This document shows positions 16,927-25,270 of a stretch of DNA of 64,000 nucleotides, one piece after another. This stretch comes from Thalassovita autumnalis (GTDB lineage: Bacteria; Pseudomonadota; Alphaproteobacteria; Rhodobacterales; Rhodobacteraceae), in assembly GCF_001458255.1 (NCBI RefSeq), contig NZ_CYSB01000025.1:186001-250000 (forward strand), read 5' to 3'. Under the pieces are notes generated by a model. It made no database searches. It was given only the letters and a program-made list of their open reading frames with translations, and had not been told where the DNA came from. Both the position numbers and the translations under genes were made by a program. Within the stretch, counting starts at the first letter, position 1. Each line of letters begins with the position of its first letter.

Positions 16927-19194
16927 ATGGCAAATTTGGTTCTCGATTGGTCCTTGTTTGGCTCCTATAATTCGGCGCTTGCCGCGTCCTCAACCGTTGA
17001 CACCGGCGGTGTAGACGTAACGGTGGGATTCACTGGCATCGATGATGGCGCAGAAGCCTTCATCATGAGTTCAGACACTTATGTGGCTGCGGAAGATCCG
17101 TTTGATCCGAACTCGTCACTCAAGCTGCTGGGGAATGGCGGCGATGAGGATGGCGTGTCAGATACGTCCGTCGTCACGATGGACTTCACTTCCAGCAATG
17201 AACTTTACACAGACAATGTACAGAACGTCAGCTTTCGCTTGAATGATCTGGATGGCGGTGCTGACCCTTTCAATGCGGGTGGTAGCCACCTCGATGGCAT
17301 TGAGATCATCGCCTATGATGCTGATGGCAATGAGGTTCCAGTAACCATCACGCCAGGGTCCGATATTGCAGTTGCAGGTGGCGCTGCGACGGCGGAAGGT
17401 GGCAGCTGGTCTGCGACGGACGCGGAAGCCTCAGCTCTGGTGCAGATCGCGGGCCCGATTTCCAACATCGAAATTCGCTATACCAATGGTGGCGATGATG
17501 AACAGCGTGTGTTCATTTCGGATGTCCATTTTGAGACCGTGGATGTTGGTGACCCACGCGGTGAACGCGACGGGATCGTTTGGGGCACTGAGGATGACGA
17601 TCTCATCGATCTGGCCTACACTGGCGATAACGACGGTGACATGGTCGACGCCGAAGATAACATCTTCCCCGAAAACGAAGCCAATGACGATATCATCCGC
17701 GCACTTGATGGGGATGATACTGTCCTCGGTGGTGTAGGGGATGACTCCATCGAAGGTGGGGATGGTTCGGATGTTATTCTGGGCGAAGATGGATCAGACC
17801 TGATCGTATCTGGCCCCGGCGCGACTGATGGCGCGTTGCCGGATCTTGGGTATCCTGGCATCTATCCGTCGGACGAAGATCCCGAAAATGACCGCGACTT
17901 TGTTGATGGGGGCGATGGCGCTGACACCATCATGACAGGTGACGACGCCGACACCATCTATGGCGGCGCGGGATCTGACCTGATCGACGGCGGTATTGAT
18001 GCCGATGAGATCTATGGTGACAGCGGTGGTGATACTATCATCGGCGGCGAAGGATCTGACACGATCAACTCTGGCTCTGGGGACGACCTGATTTATGGGG
18101 GGCTGTCGCCAGAATTTCCAGATGCAGTGAATATTCCTGATGCCTATGATCTGGTGCCGAACAACGGCATGGACGTGATCAACGCCGGTTCGGGTAATGA
18201 TACGGTTTATGGAGCTGACGACGATGACCTGATTGCAGGTGGCACCGGGAATGACTACCTGGACGGCCAGATTGACGAAGACACGATTTATGGCGGTGTT
18301 GGCAATGACACGCTGATCGGTGGCGATGGCGCGGATGAGCTGTATGGCGGTGGTGATGCGGATACGATTTCCGGTGGCGCAGATCGCGACAGCATCGTGG
18401 GCGCTGATGCGGGCGATGTCATCGACGGCGGCTCTGAAGGCGATGATTGGGACACGCTGGATCTGTCGGATTCGGGTCCTTTCCGTTTGACCGATCTGGT
18501 GACCGACAGCGATGGCAATGGCTTTGACGGCACCGTTGAGTTCCTTGGCGATGATGGTGAGGTGACCGGGACGGCGACCTTTACCAACATCGAAGACATC
18601 GTGCCCTGCTTCACCCCCGGCAGCCTGATCGCGACGCCGAAAGGTCAGCGTCGTGTTGAGGACTTGCAGGAAGGTGACAAGATCATCACCCGTGACAACG
18701 GCATCCAGGAAATTCGCTGGGTTGGCCAGAAGCGTATGAACGGCATTGATCTGGCCCGTCAGCCCAAGCTGCAGCCGGTTCTGATCCGCAAAGGTGCCCT
18801 GGGCAACGGCCTGCCGGAGCGTGACATGATGGTCAGCCCGAACCACCGGGTTCTGGTCACCAATGAGAAGGTGAACCTCTACTTCAATGAGACCGAAGTT
18901 CTGGCCTCGGCGAAGCATCTGGTTGGTCTGGACGGCATCCACAAAGTGAACGTGGTGGGCACCACCTACATTCACTTCATGTTTGATCAGCACGAAGTTG
19001 TGCTGTCGGATGGCTCCTGGACCGAAAGCTTCCACCCGGGCGACTACACCCTGAAGGGTATCGGCCGTGATCAGCGCGATGAAATCCTGACCCTCTTCCC
19101 TGAACTGAAGGAAAAAGAAGGTCTGGACAATTATCAGGCGGCCCGCCGTTCGCTGAAGAAGCATGAGGCACAGATCCTGACCCTCAAACGCTAA
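16927..19194 (+). CDS. RTX calcium-binding protein with C-terminal Hint domain (paralogue 1)
   Basis: A 755-residue, very acidic protein expected to be exported by a type I system and fold in calcium. Residues 1-215 form a beta-rich domain without known family. Residues 220-500 are RTX nonapeptide repeats (GGAGSDLIDGG, GGVGNDTLIGGDGADELYGG), interrupted by short unique loops. From residue 559 a Hint domain begins with VPCFTPGSLI; C561 is the predicted nucleophile. It continues through VEDLQEGDKIITRDN, MMVSPNHRVLV and YIHFMFDQHEVVLSDGSWTE to the end. Hint domains self-cleave at the cysteine, so the RTX part may be released or joined elsewhere; this is inference. There is no classical signal peptide, as usual for type I substrates. 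No ABC exporter or TolC gene is nearby. Confidence 0.88.
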   Translation: MANLVLDWSLFGSYNSALAASSTVDTGGVDVTVGFTGIDDGAEAFIMSSDTYVAAEDPFDPNSSLKLLGNGGDEDGVSDTSVVTMDFTSSNELYTDNVQNVSFRLNDLDGGADPFNAGGSHLDGIEIIAYDADGNEVPVTITPGSDIAVAGGAATAEGGSWSATDAEASALVQIAGPISNIEIRYTNGGDDEQRVFISDVHFETVDVGDPRGERDGIVWGTEDDDLIDLAYTGDNDGDMVDAEDNIFPENEANDDIIRALDGDDTVLGGVGDDSIEGGDGSDVILGEDGSDLIVSGPGATDGALPDLGYPGIYPSDEDPENDRDFVDGGDGADTIMTGDDADTIYGGAGSDLIDGGIDADEIYGDSGGDTIIGGEGSDTINSGSGDDLIYGGLSPEFPDAVNIPDAYDLVPNNGMDVINAGSGNDTVYGADDDDLIAGGTGNDYLDGQIDEDTIYGGVGNDTLIGGDGADELYGGGDADTISGGADRDSIVGADAGDVIDGGSEGDDWDTLDLSDSGPFRLTDLVTDSDGNGFDGTVEFLGDDGEVTGTATFTNIEDIVPCFTPGSLIATPKGQRRVEDLQEGDKIITRDNGIQEIRWVGQKRMNGIDLARQPKLQPVLIRKGALGNGLPERDMMVSPNHRVLVTNEKVNLYFNETEVLASAKHLVGLDGIHKVNVVGTTYIHFMFDQHEVVLSDGSWTESFHPGDYTLKGIGRDQRDEILTLFPELKEKEGLDNYQAARRSLKKHEAQILTLKR

Positions 19195-19500
19195 CCAATT
19201 TGGTTTGCAGCGCGCGGCCAGCGCCACAGCGTGGCCGCGCCGGAAGAGGAATAGGGGGCTGTTCCTTTTCCCAAATTCCCGCCTCCCCAGCCTGTGTGTG
19301 ATGACCTTTGGGTTGTGTTTTGGCTGCTGGGGGGCGGTTTTTCGTTTCATCCCCTGTTGAACCCGCTTTGACCGCATGAAGGTCCAAAAGCGCCGTTAAC
19401 CTGTCCATCTTTTGCCTAAATGATTGGGTCTGATCGATCACAATTCCTGGATCTTGCGGCTTAAATGGCGCGAGGTCCGGCCGTATTCAGAAGTATAGGC
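19195..19500 (+). other. spacer between the two RTX/Hint genes
   Basis: About 300 bases without a gene. A GC palindrome (19212-19240) follows the first RTX gene. TTAACC (19395-19400) and the exact palindrome TGATCGATCA (19431-19440) lie upstream of the second gene and could be regulatory. Confidence 0.4.
19212..19240 (+). terminator. GC hairpin after the first RTX gene
   Basis: GCGCGGCCA and TGGCCGCGC form an exact 9-bp stem around an 11-base loop, 18 bases after the stop. No T run follows, so it may be a 3'-end stabiliser or a weak terminator. Confidence 0.4.
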
Positions 19501-19617
19501 ATGAACCATAACGAGCAGATCATAATGCCGGACCAGCACATTTTCCCCGCGACCCAGGTGGTGCGCGTGAGACAGCTGTGGGATGGCGTTGTGGCTCCAA
19601 CGGGACAGGACGCATAA
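19501..19617 (+). CDS. possible 38-codon leader ORF coupled to the second RTX gene
   Basis: A short frame whose TAA stop shares its last base with the ATG of the second RTX gene (TAATG at 19615-19619). The peptide would begin MNHNEQIIMPDQHIF and end VVAPTGQDA. An internal ATG at 19525 is a second possible start. There is no strong ribosome-binding site, the frame differs from that of the RTX gene and the peptide resembles nothing I know. The exact stop-start overlap is the only real argument for translation. Confidence 0.3.
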   Translation: MNHNEQIIMPDQHIFPATQVVRVRQLWDGVVAPTGQDA

Positions 19618-22328
19618 TGGACGGTTCGTTTTTCATCTACGGCAATGACCTGTTGGCCAATCCGCTTCTGGCAGCCTCGGCCGGACAGTTGAATGTGTCT
19701 GGTGGCGCGGCACTGTTCGGTGCCGGGCAGGTGGTTGTTCTGCAGGTTGTGGATGCCGCGGATGATGGCAGCTTTACCGATGCGACCACCATCACAGGCG
19801 TGACCGTTTATGCCAGCCACGAAGATTACTTAGCTGCGACAGCGCTTTATACCTACAGCGGTGTGGCCACGGTCAGCACGGATCCCACTGCGATGGGGGA
19901 TGCCTATCTGGCACTGGATCTGTCTGGATTGACCTCCCCCGATGCGGGCGCCCCTGTGCTGTCTGACGTTTTGGTCGCGCCGGGTGCGGATCTGACCGGG
20001 CAGAGTGACGCGATCACTTTGCCGCATCAGCAAGACCTTGATGAGGCCGGACTGGGTGTGGCGGACGGTCTGTTTGACCTGAACGCGGCGGAGCTGGCGT
20101 ACCAAGGCCCTAGCGGCGTGCAATATGTCATCGAAGGCACTTCTGGCGATGACGAAATGGGCTTCGATCTGGAGCCTGACGTAGATGGCGATCGCCGTGA
20201 CTCCAATGATGCGGCTGATGGATCCAACGATGATGTGTTCCGCGCAGGCGCCGGAAATGACACGGTTTTTGCCGGACACGGCAATGATCTGATCGATGCC
20301 GGTCATGGCAATGACAGCATCCTGGCCGGTGAGGACGATGATACCATCTACGGCGGTGCGGGCGATGACACCATCCGCGCCGATGAGGGCAACGATCACA
20401 TCTATGGCGGCCACGGCAATGACAGCATCGAAGGCTTTGACGGCACCGACTACATCGTCGGTGGGGATGGCGATGACTGGATGAACGGCGACCGCGGCTC
20501 GGACACGATGTTCGGCGGCGCGGGCAATGACTGGATGCGCGGATCTTTCGGCAACGAATGGATGGAAGGCGGCACAGGAAATGACTTTATCTGGTCCGGT
20601 TATGGCGATGATACCATTCGGCTGGAAAACGATTTTGGCAATGATACCATTGAGATGGAAGGCATTGATGAAGTCACCGGTGACGTTCTTGACCTGACCG
20701 CGATCACCGATGATCTGGATGTGGATCTGACCCATGGCCTAGAAGGCTGGGGTTCGATCAGCGATGGCACCTATACGGCCACTTTCGAGGATGTTGAAAA
20801 CCTGCTGTTGGGCAGCGGCAATGATACGGTGCGGCTGGGCGATTTCAGCGGCGCGGATGCGGTTGTTGGTTTCCGCCTGCCTGAACTGAACCCGGATGGC
20901 ACCTATCGTGTTTATGACCGGTTCGATCTGTCTGCGATGACTGATGAGGGCGGTGAGCCCTTGGGCGATGGTGATCTGCGCATGCAGATGGCCGATGATG
21001 GCAGCGCGATGCTGTTGTTCCCCAAGGCCGAAAGCATCGTCCTTGTAGGCGTGAGCCCGGATCAACTGTCTGACCCCGCCATGTTGGAGGCGATGGGCCT
21101 GCCCAGCCTGGCAGGCACGGTGCCCACCTCGGACGGGGTGATTGATGGCACGGCGGGTGCGGATGTCATTGATGTGGATTACACTGGCGACGGCGATGGT
21201 GACCGCATTGATGCCGGTGACGGAACTGGCGGCGCTGGCCCGGATGATGATCTGGTCGAAGCAGGCGGTGGCGCTGATCAGGTCAGTGCCGGTGCCGGGT
21301 CCGACACGGTTTACGGTGAGGCGGGTGACGATACACTGCTTGGCGGCGAAGGTGATGATGTGCTGCACGGTGGCGCGGGGCTGGATAGCCTTGTGGCCGG
21401 GCAGGGCAATGACACGCTTTATGGCGGCGATGACGCCGATTGGCTGGTGGGTGGCGGCGGCTACAGCTGGCTGTATGGCGGGGACGGCAATGATGGTTTC
21501 CGCGTAGGCGATGGCGATTTCGCGCTGGGTGAGGATGGGGATGATTGGTTCCACATCCAGTATGACAGCCTAGCCCCAGATGTTGAGATGACCGTGATTG
21601 GCGGTGAAACCGGCGAAAGCGTGGGCGATCGGCTGACGATCATCGGGCCGGCAACCGTCACCTATGATCCCGTTGATCCCGAGGCGGGTATGGTTGTCTG
21701 GGACAATGGCGCGGTGCTGCATTTCTCGGAAATCGAAACCATCAAACGTGTGCCCTGCTTCACCTCGGAAACCCGCATTCTGACCACCCGTGGCGAACGG
21801 CCTGCGGGGCAGTTGAAGGTCGGTGATCTGGTGATGACGCGGGATGATCATTTCCAGCCGATCCGCTGGGTGGGTCAGCGTCGTCTGACCCGACAGGATC
21901 AGTTGACCGCGCCCGAATTGCGCCCGGTGTTCATTCCGGCAGGTACCTTGGGGGCAGGGGTGCCGCAGCGCGATCTGCTGGTGTCACCGCAACACCGCAT
22001 GTTGATCTCGGGCCCGCAGGTGGCGCTTTGGTTTGGCGAGGATGAGGTGCTGGTGCCGGCCATCCAGCTGACCTGCCTGGACGGGGTCGTACAGCGCGCC
22101 GCCGCACCTGTGACCTATATCCACCTGATGTTTGACCGACATCAGATCGTGCTGAGCGACGGCGCCTGGAGTGAAAGTTTCCAGCCGGGCGATCTGACAT
22201 TGGCGGGCATGGATCAGGCACAGCGCGACGAACTGCTGGCGCTGTTCCCCGAAGTGGCGGTTGCCGAGGGCTATGATGCCGCCCGCCCCACATTGAGCAG
22301 CCGCGAAGTGCGCGTTCTGTTTTCCTAA
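19617..22328 (+). CDS. RTX calcium-binding protein with C-terminal Hint domain (paralogue 2)
   Basis: A 903-residue paralogue of the preceding protein, with the same layout. A non-repeat N-terminal domain (1-170, GSFFIYGNDLLANPLLAASA) leads to RTX block one (about 174-350, GAGNDTVFAGHGNDLIDAGH). A non-repeat beta-rich insert (about 350-505) is followed by RTX block two (about 510-645, GEAGDDTLLGGEGDDVLHGG). A Hint domain from V712 has C714 in VPCFTSETRIL, then LVSPQHRMLI and YIHLMFDRHQIVLSDGAWSE. I start at 19617 because CAGGA precedes that ATG. The stop overlaps that of the convergent nucleotidyltransferase gene by 3 bases with no terminator between. Likely type I secreted and calcium-folded; Hint cleavage is inferred from family. 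Confidence 0.88.
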   Translation: MDGSFFIYGNDLLANPLLAASAGQLNVSGGAALFGAGQVVVLQVVDAADDGSFTDATTITGVTVYASHEDYLAATALYTYSGVATVSTDPTAMGDAYLALDLSGLTSPDAGAPVLSDVLVAPGADLTGQSDAITLPHQQDLDEAGLGVADGLFDLNAAELAYQGPSGVQYVIEGTSGDDEMGFDLEPDVDGDRRDSNDAADGSNDDVFRAGAGNDTVFAGHGNDLIDAGHGNDSILAGEDDDTIYGGAGDDTIRADEGNDHIYGGHGNDSIEGFDGTDYIVGGDGDDWMNGDRGSDTMFGGAGNDWMRGSFGNEWMEGGTGNDFIWSGYGDDTIRLENDFGNDTIEMEGIDEVTGDVLDLTAITDDLDVDLTHGLEGWGSISDGTYTATFEDVENLLLGSGNDTVRLGDFSGADAVVGFRLPELNPDGTYRVYDRFDLSAMTDEGGEPLGDGDLRMQMADDGSAMLLFPKAESIVLVGVSPDQLSDPAMLEAMGLPSLAGTVPTSDGVIDGTAGADVIDVDYTGDGDGDRIDAGDGTGGAGPDDDLVEAGGGADQVSAGAGSDTVYGEAGDDTLLGGEGDDVLHGGAGLDSLVAGQGNDTLYGGDDADWLVGGGGYSWLYGGDGNDGFRVGDGDFALGEDGDDWFHIQYDSLAPDVEMTVIGGETGESVGDRLTIIGPATVTYDPVDPEAGMVVWDNGAVLHFSEIETIKRVPCFTSETRILTTRGERPAGQLKVGDLVMTRDDHFQPIRWVGQRRLTRQDQLTAPELRPVFIPAGTLGAGVPQRDLLVSPQHRMLISGPQVALWFGEDEVLVPAIQLTCLDGVVQRAAAPVTYIHLMFDRHQIVLSDGAWSESFQPGDLTLAGMDQAQRDELLALFPEVAVAEGYDAARPTLSSREVRVLFS

Positions 22329-22918
22329 ACACCGCCCGCTTTGGCGCGCCAATCTGCCCAGGCCTCGGGCGTGTCCAGATCGGTCAGGGCGTTTTTCCCT
22401 GGCAAGGGCACCAGATGGACCTGACCGGCATAGGATTTGACCACGGACCGCGCGCCTTCATCACCAGACAGTTGCCGTAGATCTGCAAAACACTCGCTTG
22501 GAAAGATCACCGGATGGCCCGGTTTTGCGGTGTTGCGGGCGCCTCGTGTGATCTGACCTTGCCGGTGTTCCCCCCATACCCGCACCAGATCGGCGGCGCT
22601 GAGGTCTGGCATATCCGCAGGCAGGACCATCACGTCAGTGATTTGGTCGGGCAGGGCTGCAATGCCTGTCGCCAGCGAAACGCCCATGCCCTCCGCCGCA
22701 TTTGGCACCGGGATGGCACGCACGCCTTCGGGCAATAGTGCAGTGCGGTCATGGGTTAGGGAGGGAACGCAGGCGAAAACCTGCACTCCGCAGCAAAGCG
22801 CCTTTTCGCAGGTGAGGCGCAGCAAGGCGGTGCCCCCGATCTGTTCCATGAGCTTATCGCGCCCCACACCCATCCGGGAGGAGGCGCCAGCTGCCAGGAT
22901 CAGGATTGCCCGGCTCAA
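22325..22918 (-). CDS. MocA/MobA-like NTP transferase
   Basis: A 197-residue nucleotidyltransferase of the MobA/MocA type, which attaches CMP or GMP to molybdopterin during molybdenum cofactor maturation. The nucleotide-binding start ILILAAGASSRMGVGRDKLM is intact, as are VMVLPADMPDLS and GHPVIFPSECFADLRQLSGD with GAR following. The short, single-domain form fits MocA better than MobA. The ATG at 22918 overlaps the upstream CorC-type gene stop by 4 bases (ATGA). No molybdoenzyme or xdhC gene is adjacent, so the substrate is not confirmed by context. Confidence 0.82.
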   Translation of the reverse strand: MSRAILILAAGASSRMGVGRDKLMEQIGGTALLRLTCEKALCCGVQVFACVPSLTHDRTALLPEGVRAIPVPNAAEGMGVSLATGIAALPDQITDVMVLPADMPDLSAADLVRVWGEHRQGQITRGARNTAKPGHPVIFPSECFADLRQLSGDEGARSVVKSYAGQVHLVPLPGKNALTDLDTPEAWADWRAKAGGV

Positions 22919-24216
22919 AGCTTGCCGATCTTCAGCTTGGTGACCCGGTTGTCCTGCCGTTCGATCACCCGGAAGCGAAAACCGTGGAAGGAGAAGACCT
23001 GACCAACCGTCGGGATCATCTGGGCCTCATGAATGACCAGACCGGCGATGGTGTTGGCCTCATCATCAGGCAGATCCCATTCCAGCGCGCGGTTCAGGTC
23101 ACGGATGGTCATTGCGCCTTCAACCATGAACTGACCGTCCTTGGTTTTCTGCGCCATATGTTCGGCTTCGTCATCATATTCGTCGGTGATCTCACCCACG
23201 ATTTCTTCCAGAATATCCTCAAGGGTGATGAGCCCTTCGAGGGAGCCATATTCATCCACCACCAGTGCAAAATGGGCGCGGCGGCGCAGGAACTGGCGCA
23301 TCTGGTCGTCCAGCGTGGTGGTGTCCGGCACAAAGTAGGGCGGGATCGCGACTGATCCGATGTCAAAGTCTTTGAGCCCGCCGGCCTCTGGCCCGAAGGC
23401 GCGTTTGTGGATGGCGCGCAGCAGTTCTTTGGCATGGACCACGCCGATGATGTTATCGGGGTCGTTGCGCCACAGCGGCAGGCGGGTGTGCGGGCTTTCC
23501 ATACATTGTGCTACGATGGTTTCAGGATCATCGTCGGCATTGATCATTTCGATCTGACTGCGGTGCAACATGATCTCATCCACCGCGCGGTCGCCCAGAT
23601 CCAGCGCGCCAAGGATGCGGTCACGGTCTTCTTTTTCAACAACACCTTCCGAGCGGCCCAGCTGAAGCGCGCCAGCGATTTCCTCACGCACGGCAAGAAT
23701 GTGGCTATCGGGATCGGTTTTGACGCCAAACACCCGCAAAACTGCACGCACAAGCCAGCGCACCGCGCTAACCACGGGGGCAAAGACGGTGATCACTATG
23801 GCAATGAAAGGCGATGCTTTGGCGGCGGCCGCTTCGGGGTTGGTGATCGCGTAGGTTTTCGGCAGCACTTCGGCAAAGATCAGCACCAGAAGCGTCATGA
23901 CCAATGTGGCCAGCGCCACGCCGCTTTCGCCTAAGAGGCTGGTAAACAGAGCGGTTGCCAAGGAGGTGGCAAGGATATTCACAAGGTTGTTGCCAAGCAG
24001 GACCGAGCCGATCAGCCGCTCGCTGTCTTCGGTGATCCGCAGGGCGCGTGCGGCACCGCGCGATCCCTTGTCCGCCTGACTGCGCAGCTTGCCCCGCGAG
24101 GCCGCCGTCAACGCGGTTTCCGAACCCGAAAACAGTCCTGACAAAACCAGCAGGAACAAAATTGCCCCGGCTGTGGTCCAAAAGGCGCTATCGATGACAA
24201 TGGCGCTGTCGTCCAT
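22915..24216 (-). CDS. CNNM/CorC-type hemolysin-family membrane protein
   Basis: A 433-residue protein of the HlyC/CorC (CNNM) family, linked to divalent cation (Mg, Co) efflux or homeostasis. An N-terminal DUF21 membrane domain (about 10-200) has LSGLFSGSETALTAASRGKL and LIFAEVLPKTYAITNPEAAA. Two CBS domains (about 215-335) include MLHRSQIEMINADDDPETIV and the acidic HFALVVDEYGSLEGLITLED. A C-terminal CorC_HlyC domain (about 350-433) ends FRFRVIERQDNRVTKLKI. Full length for the family. Despite the old name it is not a toxin. Confidence 0.92.
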   Translation of the reverse strand: MDDSAIVIDSAFWTTAGAILFLLVLSGLFSGSETALTAASRGKLRSQADKGSRGAARALRITEDSERLIGSVLLGNNLVNILATSLATALFTSLLGESGVALATLVMTLLVLIFAEVLPKTYAITNPEAAAAKASPFIAIVITVFAPVVSAVRWLVRAVLRVFGVKTDPDSHILAVREEIAGALQLGRSEGVVEKEDRDRILGALDLGDRAVDEIMLHRSQIEMINADDDPETIVAQCMESPHTRLPLWRNDPDNIIGVVHAKELLRAIHKRAFGPEAGGLKDFDIGSVAIPPYFVPDTTTLDDQMRQFLRRRAHFALVVDEYGSLEGLITLEDILEEIVGEITDEYDDEAEHMAQKTKDGQFMVEGAMTIRDLNRALEWDLPDDEANTIAGLVIHEAQMIPTVGQVFSFHGFRFRVIERQDNRVTKLKIGKL

Positions 24217-24251
24217 GTGAAGAGATCCCCGATCTATCCTGCGCTAGGCAA

Positions 24252-24280
24252 ACCCCATACGCTCTAACCGGTTATGGGGT
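24252..24280 (-). terminator. hairpin downstream of xerD
   Basis: On the minus strand ACCCCATA and TATGGGGT pair around a 13-base loop, followed by TTGCC. A second CCCC/GGGG hairpin lies between it and the xerD stop. The T run is short, so termination is uncertain. Confidence 0.4.
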
Positions 24281-24328
24281 GGTGTGCGCCCCCGTTCAAG
24301 GGGCATCAGGGCACACGGAGCGGCATTT

Positions 24329-25270
24329 TCACTCTTCCGCCAGCGGATGGTGTTCCAGCACCAGTTCTTTCAGCCGGTCTTCTAGCACATGGGTGTAAAT
24401 TTCCGTGGTGGCCAGATCAGCATGCCCCAGCAGGGTTTGGATCACCCGAAGGTCAGCACCATTGGACAGCAGATGGGTGGCAAAGGCATGGCGCAGGGTG
24501 TGCGGCGTGACGTTTGACGGGCTGACACCGCCACGCACCGCAAAATCCTTGATCAGCTGGAAGAAGCGGTGCCGCGTCAAATGCCCCAGCTTGCCGGTGC
24601 TGGGAAATAGAAACAGGCTGTTCGGTGTGCCCTTTTCCTGCCGCGCTAGGGTTTCCTTGGCATCGCGTTCCAGCAGCCATTCCGCCAAGGCATCCCGCGC
24701 AGGCGGTGACAGCGGCACGATCCGTTCCTTGCCGCCCTTACCTTTGATCAGCAGCACCCGTGGATCCCCCCGGCAGGCACTGACAGGCAGTGAGACCAGT
24801 TCGCTGACCCGCATGCCCGTGGCGTAGAGCAGTTCCATCAGGCAGGTGTTGCGCAGACGGGCGGCGGTGCCTTGCGTGTCACAGCGTGCTGCTGACAGCA
24901 GCCGATCCACCTCTTCCTCGCTGAGGGTCTTAGGCAGTTTCTTGCTGCGGCCGGGACCGGAGATTTGGATCGCCGGATTGTCCGTGCGCCAGCCCTCTTC
25001 AAAGGCGAAGCGAAACAGCTGTTTGATCGATGAAAGTCGCCGCGCCCGGGTGGAGGTGGACAGCCCCTCGGCGTCACATTCGATCAGATAGCTTTCGATC
25101 TGATCGCGGGTGACTGTTGCAAACGTCTGATGCGCGGCCTCAAGAAACTGGCTGAAGCCCAGCAGATCCCGGCCATAGGCGGCCAGCGTGTTTTCCGCCG
25201 CGCCCAACTCAGCTGCCTGCGCCTCCAAAAAGGCGGAGATCCAGTGTGACATGGGGTGATCAGTGGCCAT
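24329..25270 (-). CDS. xerD: site-specific tyrosine recombinase XerD
   Basis: Tyrosine recombinase of the XerC/XerD pair that resolves chromosome dimers at dif during division. The 313-residue protein has a core-binding domain (about 7-95, ENTLAAYGRDLLGFSQFLEA) and a catalytic domain with Arg154 in ATGMRVSELV, the lysine hairpin VLLIKGKGGKERIVPLS, HTLRHAFATHLL, LLGHADLATTEIYTH and the nucleophilic Tyr within it. The ATG at 25270 overlaps the upstream stop (TGATG), arguing for coupled translation; an internal ATG at 25255 lacks a ribosome-binding site. It is chromosomal housekeeping here, not an integrase of a mobile element. Confidence 0.92.
   Translation of the reverse strand: MATDHPMSHWISAFLEAQAAELGAAENTLAAYGRDLLGFSQFLEAAHQTFATVTRDQIESYLIECDAEGLSTSTRARRLSSIKQLFRFAFEEGWRTDNPAIQISGPGRSKKLPKTLSEEEVDRLLSAARCDTQGTAARLRNTCLMELLYATGMRVSELVSLPVSACRGDPRVLLIKGKGGKERIVPLSPPARDALAEWLLERDAKETLARQEKGTPNSLFLFPSTGKLGHLTRHRFFQLIKDFAVRGGVSPSNVTPHTLRHAFATHLLSNGADLRVIQTLLGHADLATTEIYTHVLEDRLKELVLEHHPLAEE

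Noticed and set aside
17794-19377. 527-codon open frame antisense to the first RTX gene
   Set aside because: It mirrors the Asp/Gly-rich RTX repeats on the other strand, giving Ile/Val/Ala runs without any family; the sense frame has full RTX and Hint motifs.
19617-22328. Intein inside the RTX proteins
   Set aside because: The Hint domain is terminal with no C-extein and no homing endonuclease, so it is not a splicing intein.
22915-24216. Hemolysin toxin
   Set aside because: Old family naming only: DUF21, CBS and CorC_HlyC domains indicate a cation-homeostasis membrane protein.
24329-25270. Integrase of a genomic island
   Set aside because: The tyrosine recombinase has XerD length and motifs, lies in a housekeeping operon, and no att repeats or island genes are adjacent.
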